Of a stretch of DNA of 64,000 nt, positions 41,595 through 49,959 are shown piece by piece (positions within the stretch are counted from its first letter, which is position 1; each line of letters opens with the position of its first letter). The notes below the pieces were generated by a model. That model was not told the origin of the DNA and did no database searches. It saw only the letters and a list, made by a program, of their open reading frames with translations. Position numbers and translations under genes: made by a program. The stretch spans positions 1 through 64,000 of the forward strand of contig NZ_KB894497.1 of NCBI RefSeq assembly GCF_000374485.1, read 5' to 3'. The DNA is from Algicola sagamiensis DSM 14643 (GTDB taxonomy: Bacteria; Pseudomonadota; Gammaproteobacteria; Enterobacterales; Alteromonadaceae).

Positions 41595-43010
41595 ATGAAA
41601 GACAAATTCAAATCAACACTGAAAAAAGCCGGTGAAAAAGCCAATAAACTCGCACAAACCGCTGCCGAACGACGGCTTCGTGTTGCTGTCACAGGCTTGA
41701 GCCAAAGCGGTAAAACTGCATTTATCACATCACTTGTTCACCACTTAACATCGGAAGGGAGTGCACAACACTTTCCATTTTTTGATGTGATGCTAGAAGG
41801 ACGCTGGCTGGGGGGAAAGATAGCCCCCCAATACGAGTTGAACGTACCTCCCTTTCCGTATAAACCCGCTTTACAGTCGGTATTTTCCGATCCGCCGCAG
41901 TGGCCGGAGTCGACAAAAGGGATCACGCAAGTTTCTTTGGAAATCCGGTTTCTCACTGAGCATCCGATTAAAAAAAGCCTCGGCGCATATAGCACGATTT
42001 ATCTCGACCTTATTGATTACCCGGGTGAGTGGTTGCTCGATCTTTGTATGTTGCGCTTAAGTTTTAAAGAATGGTGTCAGCTGATTTCGAATACGATGCA
42101 TGGCCAGAAAAAAGAATTCGCAGCTGAATTCATTTCAGCATTGGACTTGCTTGATATTCATGCAGGCCACGATCCAGATGAAATCAAGCAACTTTCTGAT
42201 TTGTATAAAGGTTGGATGGTCAAGGCCCGTTCAGCACAGCTAGGTTATTTATTTCTTCCTGGGCGGTTTTTGCTACCTGGGGATCTGGATGGCGCACCAA
42301 TGTTAGACTTTTTTCCGGTATTAGATTGGCACACGTTGCCAGATGTGATTGAGGGAGAACGCCACAGTACACTTCAAGAGTTAAATACTCGATTTGAAGC
42401 TTACAAGAAGCATGTCGTCATGCCATTTTATGAAACTTGGTTTAAGCGGATTGATCGCCAAGTGGTACTTGTTGATTGCCTGTCTGCGCTGAACCAGGGA
42501 CATGAGTCCATGAATGAGATGCTTGAGTCTGTCGAGTTGATTTTGAAGAATTTCTCCTATGGCCAAACAAGCTGGCTTGCCCGGATCGTGAAACCCAGGA
42601 TCAGTAAAATCCTTGTGGCAGCAACCAAAGCGGATCATGTGACACCCGAGCAGCATGAAAACCTCGTTTCGCTCATACAAGATATGACTTCCTTATCACG
42701 GAAAAATGCAAAGTTTGAAGGCATTGAAGAAAATGCAATTGCCTTGTCGTCAATCCGTGCGACAGAACATGGTGAGGTTGAAGACAGTGGCGCACTATAC
42801 AGCTGTATTCAAGGAACAACACCTGATGGGAATAGAAAAACGTTGTTTCCTGGCGATGTTCCCAACTATTTTCCTACGCCGCATATCTGGCATACACACA
42901 ATTTTGACTTTCCAACTTTCTTACCACCTAAATTACCCGTAGCAAGTGAATTACCTCATATTCGCATGGACCAAGCATTACAGTTTTTAATTGGAGATAA
43001 GCTGGTATGA
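41595..43010 (+). CDS. ycjX: YcjX-family P-loop protein (DUF463)
   Basis: 471 residues with Walker A GLSQSGKTAF (about 34-43) and DLIDYPGEWLLDL, both typical of YcjX, a predicted GTPase in the psp regulon. The exact function is unknown. A GGAGG lies 15 nt before the ATG, longer than usual. It overlaps ycjF by 4 bp and follows pspC by 23 nt, forming pspABC-ycjXF as in E. coli without pspD/E. Confidence 0.92.
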   Translation: MKDKFKSTLKKAGEKANKLAQTAAERRLRVAVTGLSQSGKTAFITSLVHHLTSEGSAQHFPFFDVMLEGRWLGGKIAPQYELNVPPFPYKPALQSVFSDPPQWPESTKGITQVSLEIRFLTEHPIKKSLGAYSTIYLDLIDYPGEWLLDLCMLRLSFKEWCQLISNTMHGQKKEFAAEFISALDLLDIHAGHDPDEIKQLSDLYKGWMVKARSAQLGYLFLPGRFLLPGDLDGAPMLDFFPVLDWHTLPDVIEGERHSTLQELNTRFEAYKKHVVMPFYETWFKRIDRQVVLVDCLSALNQGHESMNEMLESVELILKNFSYGQTSWLARIVKPRISKILVAATKADHVTPEQHENLVSLIQDMTSLSRKNAKFEGIEENAIALSSIRATEHGEVEDSGALYSCIQGTTPDGNRKTLFPGDVPNYFPTPHIWHTHNFDFPTFLPPKLPVASELPHIRMDQALQFLIGDKLV

Positions 43011-43990
43011 GTCAGGAACCAAAACTCAATCCTTCTAAGTCTTTTCAGTCTGACTTCAAAAAAGCGGATGAATCATCACCACTTCAGTCATCAAAGTCAT
43101 TTGATGGCTCTGCATATGGTGAAGGGTTGATACAGTCTCCCCACGAAGAAGAATTGCAATCAAGGCGTATTTCTAAAGGAAAGACTGGCATTGTCAAATG
43201 GCTTGTCATTGGACTCATCACTTGGTTGGTTGCGGAACTTGGGATATCTGGGTACACGGCTTGGCAGGCTTCGCCGTATTTAGGTGGGGTATTCGCAGGT
43301 ATCATCGGGCTGATCCTTGGGTGTGGCATCATTTTGGTCGTGCGGGAGATTCGGGAGCTGAAACATTTAAAAGCCGTTTCTATTCGTCGTTCGCATGTCC
43401 AGAGTCATGGGATTTCATCAAAGGAAATAGTGAAGTTATTAGCCCAAGAGCCTCTTTTGAATCATTATCAAAAACAGAAAAATGCTTGGCGGCAAAGCAT
43501 AATGGATCACCACAATGCTGGCGAAGTCTCGGCGTTATTTGAACGCCATGTTTTATCTCAAATCGACAAGGATGCAAAAGTGCTCATTGAGAAAACGGCA
43601 ATGCAAACTGGGTTAATGGTGGCCGTGAGTCCTTTTGCCTTAATGGATATGATTATTGTTTTATGGCGAGGACTGTGGCTGATTGGAGAAGTCTCTTCAC
43701 TGTATGGTATGACACTTGGGTATTGGGCGCGTATTCGTGTTCTGAAATCGCTCATGAAGCAAATGCTCTTGGTGGGGACGACTGAATTGGTGACTGATAT
43801 GGGTAGTACGTTGCTCAGTTCTGAAATTGCAGCAAAACTTTCTCTCAAAGCTTCACAGGGTATAGTTTCCTCAGTTTTTATGGCGAGAATGGGATTTAAA
43901 GTCATCAATGAAGTTCGTCCAATTCAAGCTTTAGAAGCAAAAAGTTCCATCACAAAACTCACTACTTCTTTGCTTAAGAAGCTCGGTTAG
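43007..43990 (+). CDS. ycjF: YcjF-family membrane protein (TIGR01620, DUF697)
   Basis: 327 residues: a polar N-terminus, two adjacent membrane helices (about 63-115, WLVIGLITWLVAELGISGYTA and GVFAGIIGLILGCGIIL) and a C-terminal DUF697 region (MVAVSPFALMDMIIVLWRGLWLI). It is a psp-regulon inner-membrane protein acting with YcjX in an undefined way. Its start overlaps the ycjX stop. Confidence 0.92.
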   Translation: MSQEPKLNPSKSFQSDFKKADESSPLQSSKSFDGSAYGEGLIQSPHEEELQSRRISKGKTGIVKWLVIGLITWLVAELGISGYTAWQASPYLGGVFAGIIGLILGCGIILVVREIRELKHLKAVSIRRSHVQSHGISSKEIVKLLAQEPLLNHYQKQKNAWRQSIMDHHNAGEVSALFERHVLSQIDKDAKVLIEKTAMQTGLMVAVSPFALMDMIIVLWRGLWLIGEVSSLYGMTLGYWARIRVLKSLMKQMLLVGTTELVTDMGSTLLSSEIAAKLSLKASQGIVSSVFMARMGFKVINEVRPIQALEAKSSITKLTTSLLKKLG

Positions 43991-44030
43991 GGATCTGCGA
44001 TCCCTACTCCTCAATAATGAATTATTGAGG
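43990..44030. terminator. Two tandem hairpins after ycjF
   Basis: GGGATC-TGC-GATCCC (43990-44004) is followed by a perfect 10-bp stem, CCTCAATAAT and ATTATTGAGG (44009-44030), with a 2-nt centre. Neither has a T-run; together they probably mark the end of the psp operon. Confidence 0.45.
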
Positions 44031-44171
44031 GCTTCACTATCTCTGTTGGATAGAGAACTTTACAAAATGATGAATCGTTTTTAGAAAAAAAAACCTAAAA
44101 ATCAGTCTAATTATTGATTCTTCTGTTCCTATTAGAGAGTCTTGTTTTAAAACATAAAAATAAGGCGCTAT

Positions 44172-45353
44172 ATGTCAAATGCATACAAACCTGAAACGCT
44201 CTGTATTCATGCGGGCAGGGAACACGCTCACCCACATGGTGCGCTGACAACTCCTCTCTACCAGACATCAACTTTCGTTTTTGAGAATGCTGCGCAAGGT
44301 GCTAGGCGCTTCGCTGGGGAAGAAGAAGGGTATATTTATACCCGTTTGGGAAATCCGACAACAGCGGAGCTGGAAAATCGTGTTGCGGCACTTGAAGGTA
44401 TGCAGGCGGCAGCAGCAACAGCAACCGGGATGGGTGCTGTATCGGCATCAATCATGGCTTTTGTTGCTGCGGGTGATCATATTATTGCTTCAAAAGCTGT
44501 GTATGGTTGCACATTTGTTTTTTTAAGCCACCTGTTGGAGAAGTTTGGGGTTGAGGTGTCATTTGTCGATATGACCGATCATGAAGCAATTCAGACAGCC
44601 CGAAAGCCTCATACTAAATTGATCTTTTTGGAAACACCTGTGAATCCGAATTTGGTAGTGATTGACTTAGAATTCGTTGGACGTTTTGCAAAGCAACATC
44701 AGCTGGTTTCCGTGGTTGATAACACCTTTTTGACGCCTTTATATCAGAAGCCAGCGGCTTTTGGCATTGACCTGGTTATCCATAGTGCGACGAAGTATTT
44801 GAATGGCCATGGTGATGTTGTTGCAGGTATCGTTGTTGGTGATACGGAGCGTATTTCTCACATTAAGATGACAACACTAAAGGATATGGGGGCAACGATT
44901 AGTCCTCATGATGCATGGTTGATACTACGTGGCTTAAAAACACTGGCATTACGTATGGAACGTCATTCGGATAATGCGCAGTGCGTTGCTGAGTATTTGC
45001 AAAAACACCCTAAAGTAAAACGTGTGGATTATCCAGGTCTCAAATCGCATCCTGGTTATCGCTTTATTGGACAGCAAATGAAGCGAGCAGGTGGGGTGTT
45101 GTCATTTGAGATAAATGGTGGTGTCTCACATGGGGAGGCTTTCATTAATGCAACAGAATTATGGACGCTAGCTGTAAGCTTAGGAGACGCGGAATCTTTG
45201 ATACAGCATCCTGCTTCGATGACTCATTCAACTTATACCTCTGAGGAGAGAAAGTTGGCTGGGATATCAGATGGGTTAATCCGTTTGTCTACAGGGCTGG
45301 AACATGTCGAAGATCTGATTCTTGACCTAGAAAAAGCACTAAAGAAAATTTAA
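44172..45353 (+). CDS. megL: Methionine gamma-lyase (PLP enzyme)
   Basis: 393 residues of the Cys/Met metabolism PLP family. The PLP lysine is in HSATKYLNGHGD (about 210), with YTRLGNPTTAELE and ETPVNPNLVV typical of the fold. The VYGCTF motif has the active-site cysteine that distinguishes methionine gamma-lyases from cystathionine lyases, where that position is usually not Cys. It would split methionine into methanethiol, 2-oxobutyrate and ammonia. AAGG lies 6 nt before the ATG. It is a separate unit from phhA, 200 nt downstream. Confidence 0.85.
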   Translation: MSNAYKPETLCIHAGREHAHPHGALTTPLYQTSTFVFENAAQGARRFAGEEEGYIYTRLGNPTTAELENRVAALEGMQAAAATATGMGAVSASIMAFVAAGDHIIASKAVYGCTFVFLSHLLEKFGVEVSFVDMTDHEAIQTARKPHTKLIFLETPVNPNLVVIDLEFVGRFAKQHQLVSVVDNTFLTPLYQKPAAFGIDLVIHSATKYLNGHGDVVAGIVVGDTERISHIKMTTLKDMGATISPHDAWLILRGLKTLALRMERHSDNAQCVAEYLQKHPKVKRVDYPGLKSHPGYRFIGQQMKRAGGVLSFEINGGVSHGEAFINATELWTLAVSLGDAESLIQHPASMTHSTYTSEERKLAGISDGLIRLSTGLEHVEDLILDLEKALKKI

Positions 45354-45411
45354 TTCGTAAATATAATTTTACAAAATTCGTTGAAGCTATATCTAATAGG
45401 CTTTAAAATCA

Positions 45412-45449
45412 GTGTAAACATATTTTTACAAGTAAAAATATGTTTACAC
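45412..45449. promoter_or_regulatory. Perfect 38-bp palindrome: paired TyrR/PhhR boxes
   Basis: GTGTAAACATATTTTTAC (45412-45429) and its exact reverse complement (45432-45449) are separated by AA. Within it, TGTAAA-N6-TTTACA (45413-45430) is a consensus strong TyrR box, and the mirror half gives a second with one mismatch. Upstream of phenylalanine hydroxylase this points to control by a TyrR/PhhR-type regulator. Confidence 0.75.
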
Positions 45450-45470
45450 TTGACATAAAAACGACATAAT
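45443..45470 (+). promoter_or_regulatory. Probable phhA promoter
   Basis: TTTACA (45443-45448), a 16-nt spacer and CATAAT (45465-45470). The -35 hexamer lies inside the right arm of the palindrome, so regulator binding must affect polymerase directly. Confidence 0.5.
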
Positions 45471-45552
45471 CGAATTCATGCCAGACTATTCTTTTGAGTC
45501 TCAGCTCGTTCTACTATCGACACATCAGAACAATTTATGGAGTGCGTGAAGA

Positions 45553-46359
45553 ATGGCAAAATCAAGTCAATATGTATCAAAACCGTTAGAAGCCGATGGT
45601 AGCATCCTTTGGACACCAGAAGAGAATGATGTGTGGCATGCATTGTATTCTCGTCAGATTGGAAATATCCAACATAAGGCTTGTGATGAGTATCTTGATG
45701 GCTTGAAGATTCTTAATTTGCGCTCCGATGGCATTCCACATATGGAAGAGCTGAACAGTGTTTTGCGAGAACGCACAGGCTGGGAGTGTGCTGCTGTCCC
45801 AGCGTTAATCGATTTTGATGAATTTTTTCGTTTATTGGCCAACCGGAAGTTTCCGGTTGCGACATTTATTCGTCGCAGAGAAGATTTTGATTACCTACAA
45901 GAACCCGATATATTTCATGAAATATTCGGACACTGTGCGATGCTAACGCACCCAGAGTTTGCGGAATTTACACATCGATATGGACAGCTGGGGTACGAAG
46001 CAAGTAAGGAAGACCGTGTTTTTCTTGCTAGACTGTACTGGTTTACCGTGGAGTTTGGCTTGATCAGGAATACAGATAACGAGCTGAAGATTTACGGTGG
46101 TGGCATTTTATCTTCACCTGGAGAAACCGAGTACGCTTTCAATAGTGAAGTACCGGAGCGTCGAGAGTTTAACATTGTGGATGTGTTAAGAACGCCATAC
46201 CGAATTGATATCATGCAGCCGATTTACTACTGCATTGAGAGTATCCATCAATTGTTTGAGTTGAGCCAAATGGATATCATGCAATATGTGAAAAAGGCGA
46301 AAGCCCTTGGATTATTTGAGCCAAAATTTCCACCAAAAGAAAAACGATTAGTGAGCTAA
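45553..46359 (+). CDS. phhA: Phenylalanine-4-hydroxylase PhhA
   Basis: Tetrahydrobiopterin- and iron-dependent conversion of phenylalanine to tyrosine. The 268 residues show the iron site in [15 protein letters not shown] (two His at about 123 and 128), with the third ligand Glu in the YWFTVEFGL stretch. [12 protein letters not shown] is also conserved. The N-terminal ACT domain of animal enzymes is absent, as in other bacteria. It is followed 10 nt later by phhB and preceded by TyrR-type boxes. Confidence 0.97.
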   Translation: MAKSSQYVSKPLEADGSILWTPEENDVWHALYSRQIGNIQHKACDEYLDGLKILNLRSDGIPHMEELNSVLRERTGWECAAVPALIDFDEFFRLLANRKFPVATFIRRREDFDYLQEPDIFHEIFGHCAMLTHPEFAEFTHRYGQLGYEASKEDRVFLARLYWFTVEFGLIRNTDNELKIYGGGILSSPGETEYAFNSEVPERREFNIVDVLRTPYRIDIMQPIYYCIESIHQLFELSQMDIMQYVKKAKALGLFEPKFPPKEKRLVS

Positions 46360-46369
46360 GGATAAATTC

Positions 46370-46723
46370 ATGTCTGAATTATTACAGCAAAAATGTGAAG
46401 CATGTCGTGCGGATGCACCGAAAGTATCAGATGAAGAACTCGGTGAGTTAATACGGCAGATCCCAGATTGGACACCGTTGACTCGGGACGGAGTTTTACA
46501 GTTGGAACGCGTCTATAAATTTAAGAACTTCAAACAGGCGATTGCTTTTACAAACGCAATTGGAGATATGGCTGAGGCTGAATTTCATCATCCGGCACTA
46601 TTGACCGAGTGGGGTAAAGTCACAATCACTTGGTGGACACACGCCATTGGTGGCTTACATAAAAATGACTTTATCTGTGCAGCAAAAACAGATGCGATTT
46701 TCGAAAGTCATGCGCAACAGTAA
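46370..46723 (+). CDS. phhB: Pterin-4a-carbinolamine dehydratase PhhB
   Basis: Regenerates the pterin cofactor used by PhhA. The 117 residues have the family motif [21 protein letters not shown] with the conserved His residues, and [15 protein letters not shown]. The N-terminal segment contains [15 protein letters not shown], commonly seen in gammaproteobacterial PhhB. AAGGA precedes the ATG. It ends just before a bidirectional terminator. Confidence 0.96.
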   Translation: MSELLQQKCEACRADAPKVSDEELGELIRQIPDWTPLTRDGVLQLERVYKFKNFKQAIAFTNAIGDMAEAEFHHPALLTEWGKVTITWWTHAIGGLHKNDFICAAKTDAIFESHAQQ

Positions 46724-46730
46724 TATGAAT

Positions 46731-46761
46731 GAAAAAGAGAGGATTTAATTCTCTCTTTTTC
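46731..46761. terminator. Bidirectional terminator between phhB and hpt
   Basis: GAAAAAGAGAG (46731-46741) and CTCTCTTTTTC (46751-46761) make a perfect 11-bp stem with A/T-rich ends giving a U-run in both directions. It separates the converging phhB and hpt genes. Confidence 0.85.
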
Positions 46762-46779
46762 ATGCGGAATTATAAATCG

Positions 46780-47310
46780 TTAGTCTAGTGGAACAACTTT
46801 TCCAATATAAGGTAGATTGCGGTACTTCTGTGCGTAATCGATGCCTACACCGACTACGAACTCATCTGGAATACTAAAGCCAATCCAATCAACGGGAACG
46901 TCTACTTCGCGGCGTGAAGGCTTGTCAAGCAACGTACAAATCCTTAATGATTTTGGCTCACGCAGGGTGAGAATCTCTTTGACCTTGCTGAGTGTATATC
47001 CTGTATCAATAATATCTTCAACGATTAAAACATCTTTCCCTTTAATGTCTTCATCCAGATCTTTCAAAATTCTTACATCACGATTGCTCTCCATGCTGGA
47101 ACCATAACTGGAAGCGGTCATAAAGTCGACGATATGATTGACTTTCATTGCTCGGGAAAGGTCTGCCATAAAGACATAAGAACCTCTCAGCAGGCCGACA
47201 ATCATGAGATCATCAGTGTTATCGTAATGTGCAGACATTTCTTCTGCGAGTGCTTGAATTCTTTCTTGGACGTCTTTTTCAGAAATCAGAACGTCGACTC
47301 TATGTTTCAT
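46780..47310 (-). CDS. hpt: Hypoxanthine phosphoribosyltransferase
   Basis: Purine salvage enzyme converting hypoxanthine to IMP. I use the ATG at 47310 ([18 protein letters not shown], 176 residues), matching E. coli Hpt; the frame is open 15 codons further. The PRPP-binding motif is [15 protein letters not shown], and [13 protein letters not shown] and the final [14 protein letters not shown] are diagnostic. Confidence 0.95.
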   Translation of the reverse strand: MKHRVDVLISEKDVQERIQALAEEMSAHYDNTDDLMIVGLLRGSYVFMADLSRAMKVNHIVDFMTASSYGSSMESNRDVRILKDLDEDIKGKDVLIVEDIIDTGYTLSKVKEILTLREPKSLRICTLLDKPSRREVDVPVDWIGFSIPDEFVVGVGIDYAQKYRNLPYIGKVVPLD

Positions 47311-47519
47311 GTTGTAACTCATCAAATGTTGTTGGATGCCACGGGGGCAGATCATATCAGATTTTTAAGTATATGGTATGAGATGAAGGTCTGCTCTGTG
47401 CGATATTTATGTCGTAGAATAGGGCTAGAGTCATATTCTCACTTAAAAAGCTGATTACAGATCATGGTCTTACTGATTGGTGTGAATTAGAATGGGGTCA
47501 AAATGGAGATTTAGATAGA

Positions 47520-47984
47520 ATGAATATTCAACGTGCAGTTCCTGCTGATTACCCAGAATTACTTGCTGTATGGGAAGACTCTGTTCGTGCAACCCATGAG
47601 TTTGTCAGTGAAAAAGATATACAAACGTTTAAAAAGATCATCCCAGAACAAGGCTTTCCTGCGGTAACTCTTTATTATGTTCAAAATGAATCGAAAGAGA
47701 TCCTGGGATTTATTGGAATCGCTGGGGAGTCTATCGAAATGTTATTTGTTCGCAATCAGGCTCGAGGTAAAGGAATCGGCATGTATTTACTCCTTGATGC
47801 CCTAGAAAATCATGGGTGCCGATGCGTGGATGTCAACGAACAAAATCAACAGGCGATTGGCTTTTACCAGCACCTTGGTTTTGAAGTTATCAGCCGCTCC
47901 CCAACCGATGGAATGGGAAAACCCTACCCAATCTTACATATGCAACGAAATGATCCGGTTGAAATTGCAAAATTAGAGATTTGA
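47520..47984 (+). CDS. yjaB: GNAT N-acetyltransferase, YjaB-like
   Basis: 154 residues with the acetyl-CoA motif RGKGIGMYLLLDAL (about 82-95). Co-linear matches to E. coli YjaB include WEDSVRATHEFVSE near the N-terminus, CVDVNEQNQQAIGFYQHLGF and the closing GMGKPYPILHM. The substrate is unknown. It is a single gene divergent from hpt. Confidence 0.85.
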   Translation: MNIQRAVPADYPELLAVWEDSVRATHEFVSEKDIQTFKKIIPEQGFPAVTLYYVQNESKEILGFIGIAGESIEMLFVRNQARGKGIGMYLLLDALENHGCRCVDVNEQNQQAIGFYQHLGFEVISRSPTDGMGKPYPILHMQRNDPVEIAKLEI

Positions 47985-48065
47985 TTAAATACCATTCATC
48001 CTAGGTTCATGCATGGTTTCATATTCTTTTCAATATATTGATACAAACCAAGGTAGGACGAAACA

Positions 48066-48311
48066 ATGAAATATGCACTTTTCGGTTTTTTGTTTGCAGC
48101 AAATGGCTTCGCTTTTGATGAAATGGAGGATTTTCATATGCAAACGGAGGAGCTGGTATATGTTTTTGCTGGCGAAAAACATATAAAGACTTATCAATCT
48201 ATTGTTGAAGGTAAAGTCGAAGATGGTTGTTATGTTTTTAAAGTGAAGAGAAGAATCAAGGAGAGGGAAGTACGTGTCTGTACACCTTATATTGTTGAAT
48301 CTGTGAAATGA
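48066..48311 (+). CDS. Small secreted protein of unknown function
   Basis: 81 residues with a signal peptide (MKYALFGFLFAANGFA) and a ~65-residue mature part with two cysteines (DGCYVF and VRVCTPY) that could form a disulfide. AGGA is 8 nt before the ATG. No family recognised. Confidence 0.6.
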   Translation: MKYALFGFLFAANGFAFDEMEDFHMQTEELVYVFAGEKHIKTYQSIVEGKVEDGCYVFKVKRRIKEREVRVCTPYIVESVK

Positions 48312-48433
48312 TAGTATTGCTTTATGCTAGTCATAACATAAAAATAATACTATTTTCTTAATATGCTCGATTAATTTTTCGTTTTGAGCAATGAGGGAAT
48401 AGGTATCTATTGTTGAATGGTTATTGACTTAGT

Positions 48434-48946
48434 ATGAAGCGATTGAACACTTTTGTGGTATTGATATGTATTTTACTCCTTTCTTCATGTGCCATGATCC
48501 TTAAGTGGAAGGCACCTGAGCATGAAATACATATCAGGGAAATAACTCAAAAACAGAGATTATGGTACATTGTTAACAAAGTGTATCCTGAATATCATCG
48601 CGAGCTTGCTGAGCGACGTGTTTCTGGCTGTCTCAAAGTAAAAATAGGCATTAACCAAGACGGTGAGCCACAATACTTTAACATTTCTCAATCTTTCCCC
48701 CGTGACCTCTTCAATAAAGAGCTTTTAAAAGCGACAAAGCGCTGGAACTTTGAACCACATGAAAGTAACACTAGAAAGAAACCAGGGTGGCTTACCTTTG
48801 AAGTTGTGATCTTAACGAAAGGTGCGACAAATCAAGGGAAATTTGAAAAGATTTGCCGATATCCTGTCCCAAAAAAGAAGGAACAAAGTAAGGATAAAAG
48901 CAAAAATGAGGATGTCTTGAGCATGATCGCTTTCCTGGATAAATGA
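48434..48946 (+). CDS. Lipoprotein with TonB C-terminal-like domain
   Basis: 170 residues with a lipoprotein signal (VLICILLLSSC, Cys at 19). The following domain has VSGCLKVKIGINQDGEPQYFNI and LLKATKRWNFEPH, the beta-strand and helix pattern of TonB C-terminal domains. It lacks the Pro-rich spacer and membrane helix of true TonB, so it is a free lipoprotein variant of unknown job. The C-terminus is Lys-rich. No clear ribosome site is seen. Confidence 0.65.
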   Translation: MKRLNTFVVLICILLLSSCAMILKWKAPEHEIHIREITQKQRLWYIVNKVYPEYHRELAERRVSGCLKVKIGINQDGEPQYFNISQSFPRDLFNKELLKATKRWNFEPHESNTRKKPGWLTFEVVILTKGATNQGKFEKICRYPVPKKKEQSKDKSKNEDVLSMIAFLDK

Positions 48947-48996
48947 CGTGATTAAAATGAAGTGTTAAAAAGTTTAAATTGAGTACAAATTAATAC

Positions 48997-49025
48997 TTTT
49001 CAAAAGCTATCATTGTCTATATAAT
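48997..49025 (+). promoter_or_regulatory. Probable promoter of the 49166 gene
   Basis: A consensus TATAAT (49020-49025) with TTTTCA 17 nt upstream. It would give a leader of about 135 nt. Confidence 0.4.
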
Positions 49026-49165
49026 GCTCGATAGTTACAAAATGTTAACCAAATTTAACTTTTCAGCTTTATTGTGGTTTTTACACGTCGTCGATTTTAG
49101 TTTGATCACGGGAGTGTAACCCTCAATAATGTTTCATTCAGTCAGTGGTATAGATAGGTTGTCAG

Positions 49166-49822
49166 ATGTTCAAGCAGTTTGAACGGTCGCTTACAAAATC
49201 AGAAAAGCGGCTGATTTCAATGAAGATCAAAAGAAGTAGAAGAGATTTTGCTGTACTTGCACGGTTAATCTCATTTTTTAGTGCTGTTGTTGGGTTAGCA
49301 ACAGGCTGCTTGATCGTAATGATGCACTCACCAAATAGTACGATGCCATTGTTTAGTATCGAGGTCTTATTTACAGCATTCAGTTTTGTTGCTGGTGGTC
49401 TTATTTATACGTACCTACCCCATCGCCGATATACAGTGGCCTTACAGGAGGCCTTAACGCTGGATTCGATTCAAGTCACTCAAGTTCGTGCCTCGGATTA
49501 CGTCATTTTGAGAGACTCGGACTTTGAGTGTTACGCATTTCAAATTCATGATGAATCCATCTTGCTGACGCGATCTGATTGGGTAAGCTCAGATCAGTTC
49601 CCATGCCTGGATTTTGATATATTACGTATCCCAGGTGGCTTTGATTTACCAAGATTAAATAGTCAGTTTGTTCAGCCATCAGCAGTTTATGAAGGGCTGT
49701 TAACAGAAGAGTTGTTCCAATCTGATCAAGTTGTCCGAATTGAAGGGCCTTTATCTGAAGTGATATCAACCATGAAAAAACGGGGATACTTTGAAGGTGA
49801 TGCAACACTTGCGTTTGCTTAG
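49166..49822 (+). CDS. Membrane protein of unknown function
   Basis: 218 residues: a basic N-terminus, two transmembrane helices (about 32-52, ARLISFFSAVVGLATGCLIVM, and 64-83, VLFTAFSFVAGGLIYTYL) and a cytoplasmic or periplasmic C-terminal domain of about 130 residues without a recognised motif. It stands alone and convergent with rapA. Confidence 0.65.
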   Translation: MFKQFERSLTKSEKRLISMKIKRSRRDFAVLARLISFFSAVVGLATGCLIVMMHSPNSTMPLFSIEVLFTAFSFVAGGLIYTYLPHRRYTVALQEALTLDSIQVTQVRASDYVILRDSDFECYAFQIHDESILLTRSDWVSSDQFPCLDFDILRIPGGFDLPRLNSQFVQPSAVYEGLLTEELFQSDQVVRIEGPLSEVISTMKKRGYFEGDATLAFA

Positions 49823-49959
49823 GCAGCGCTTGAAAACCTATATTCTTTGTTGCATGTCATAGATAGATACAGGTTCAGCAGTCATATGGAAATATCTACA
49901 GAATACTCATGATTGAAGCGGGCCACTGCCTGATTGGCAGCGACCTGAAATAAAAATGT

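Noticed and set aside
45412-45449. Treating the palindrome as a terminator of megL
   Set aside because: It is 58 nt past megL with A/T-rich arms and no U-run, and contains consensus TyrR boxes next to a promoter and phhA.
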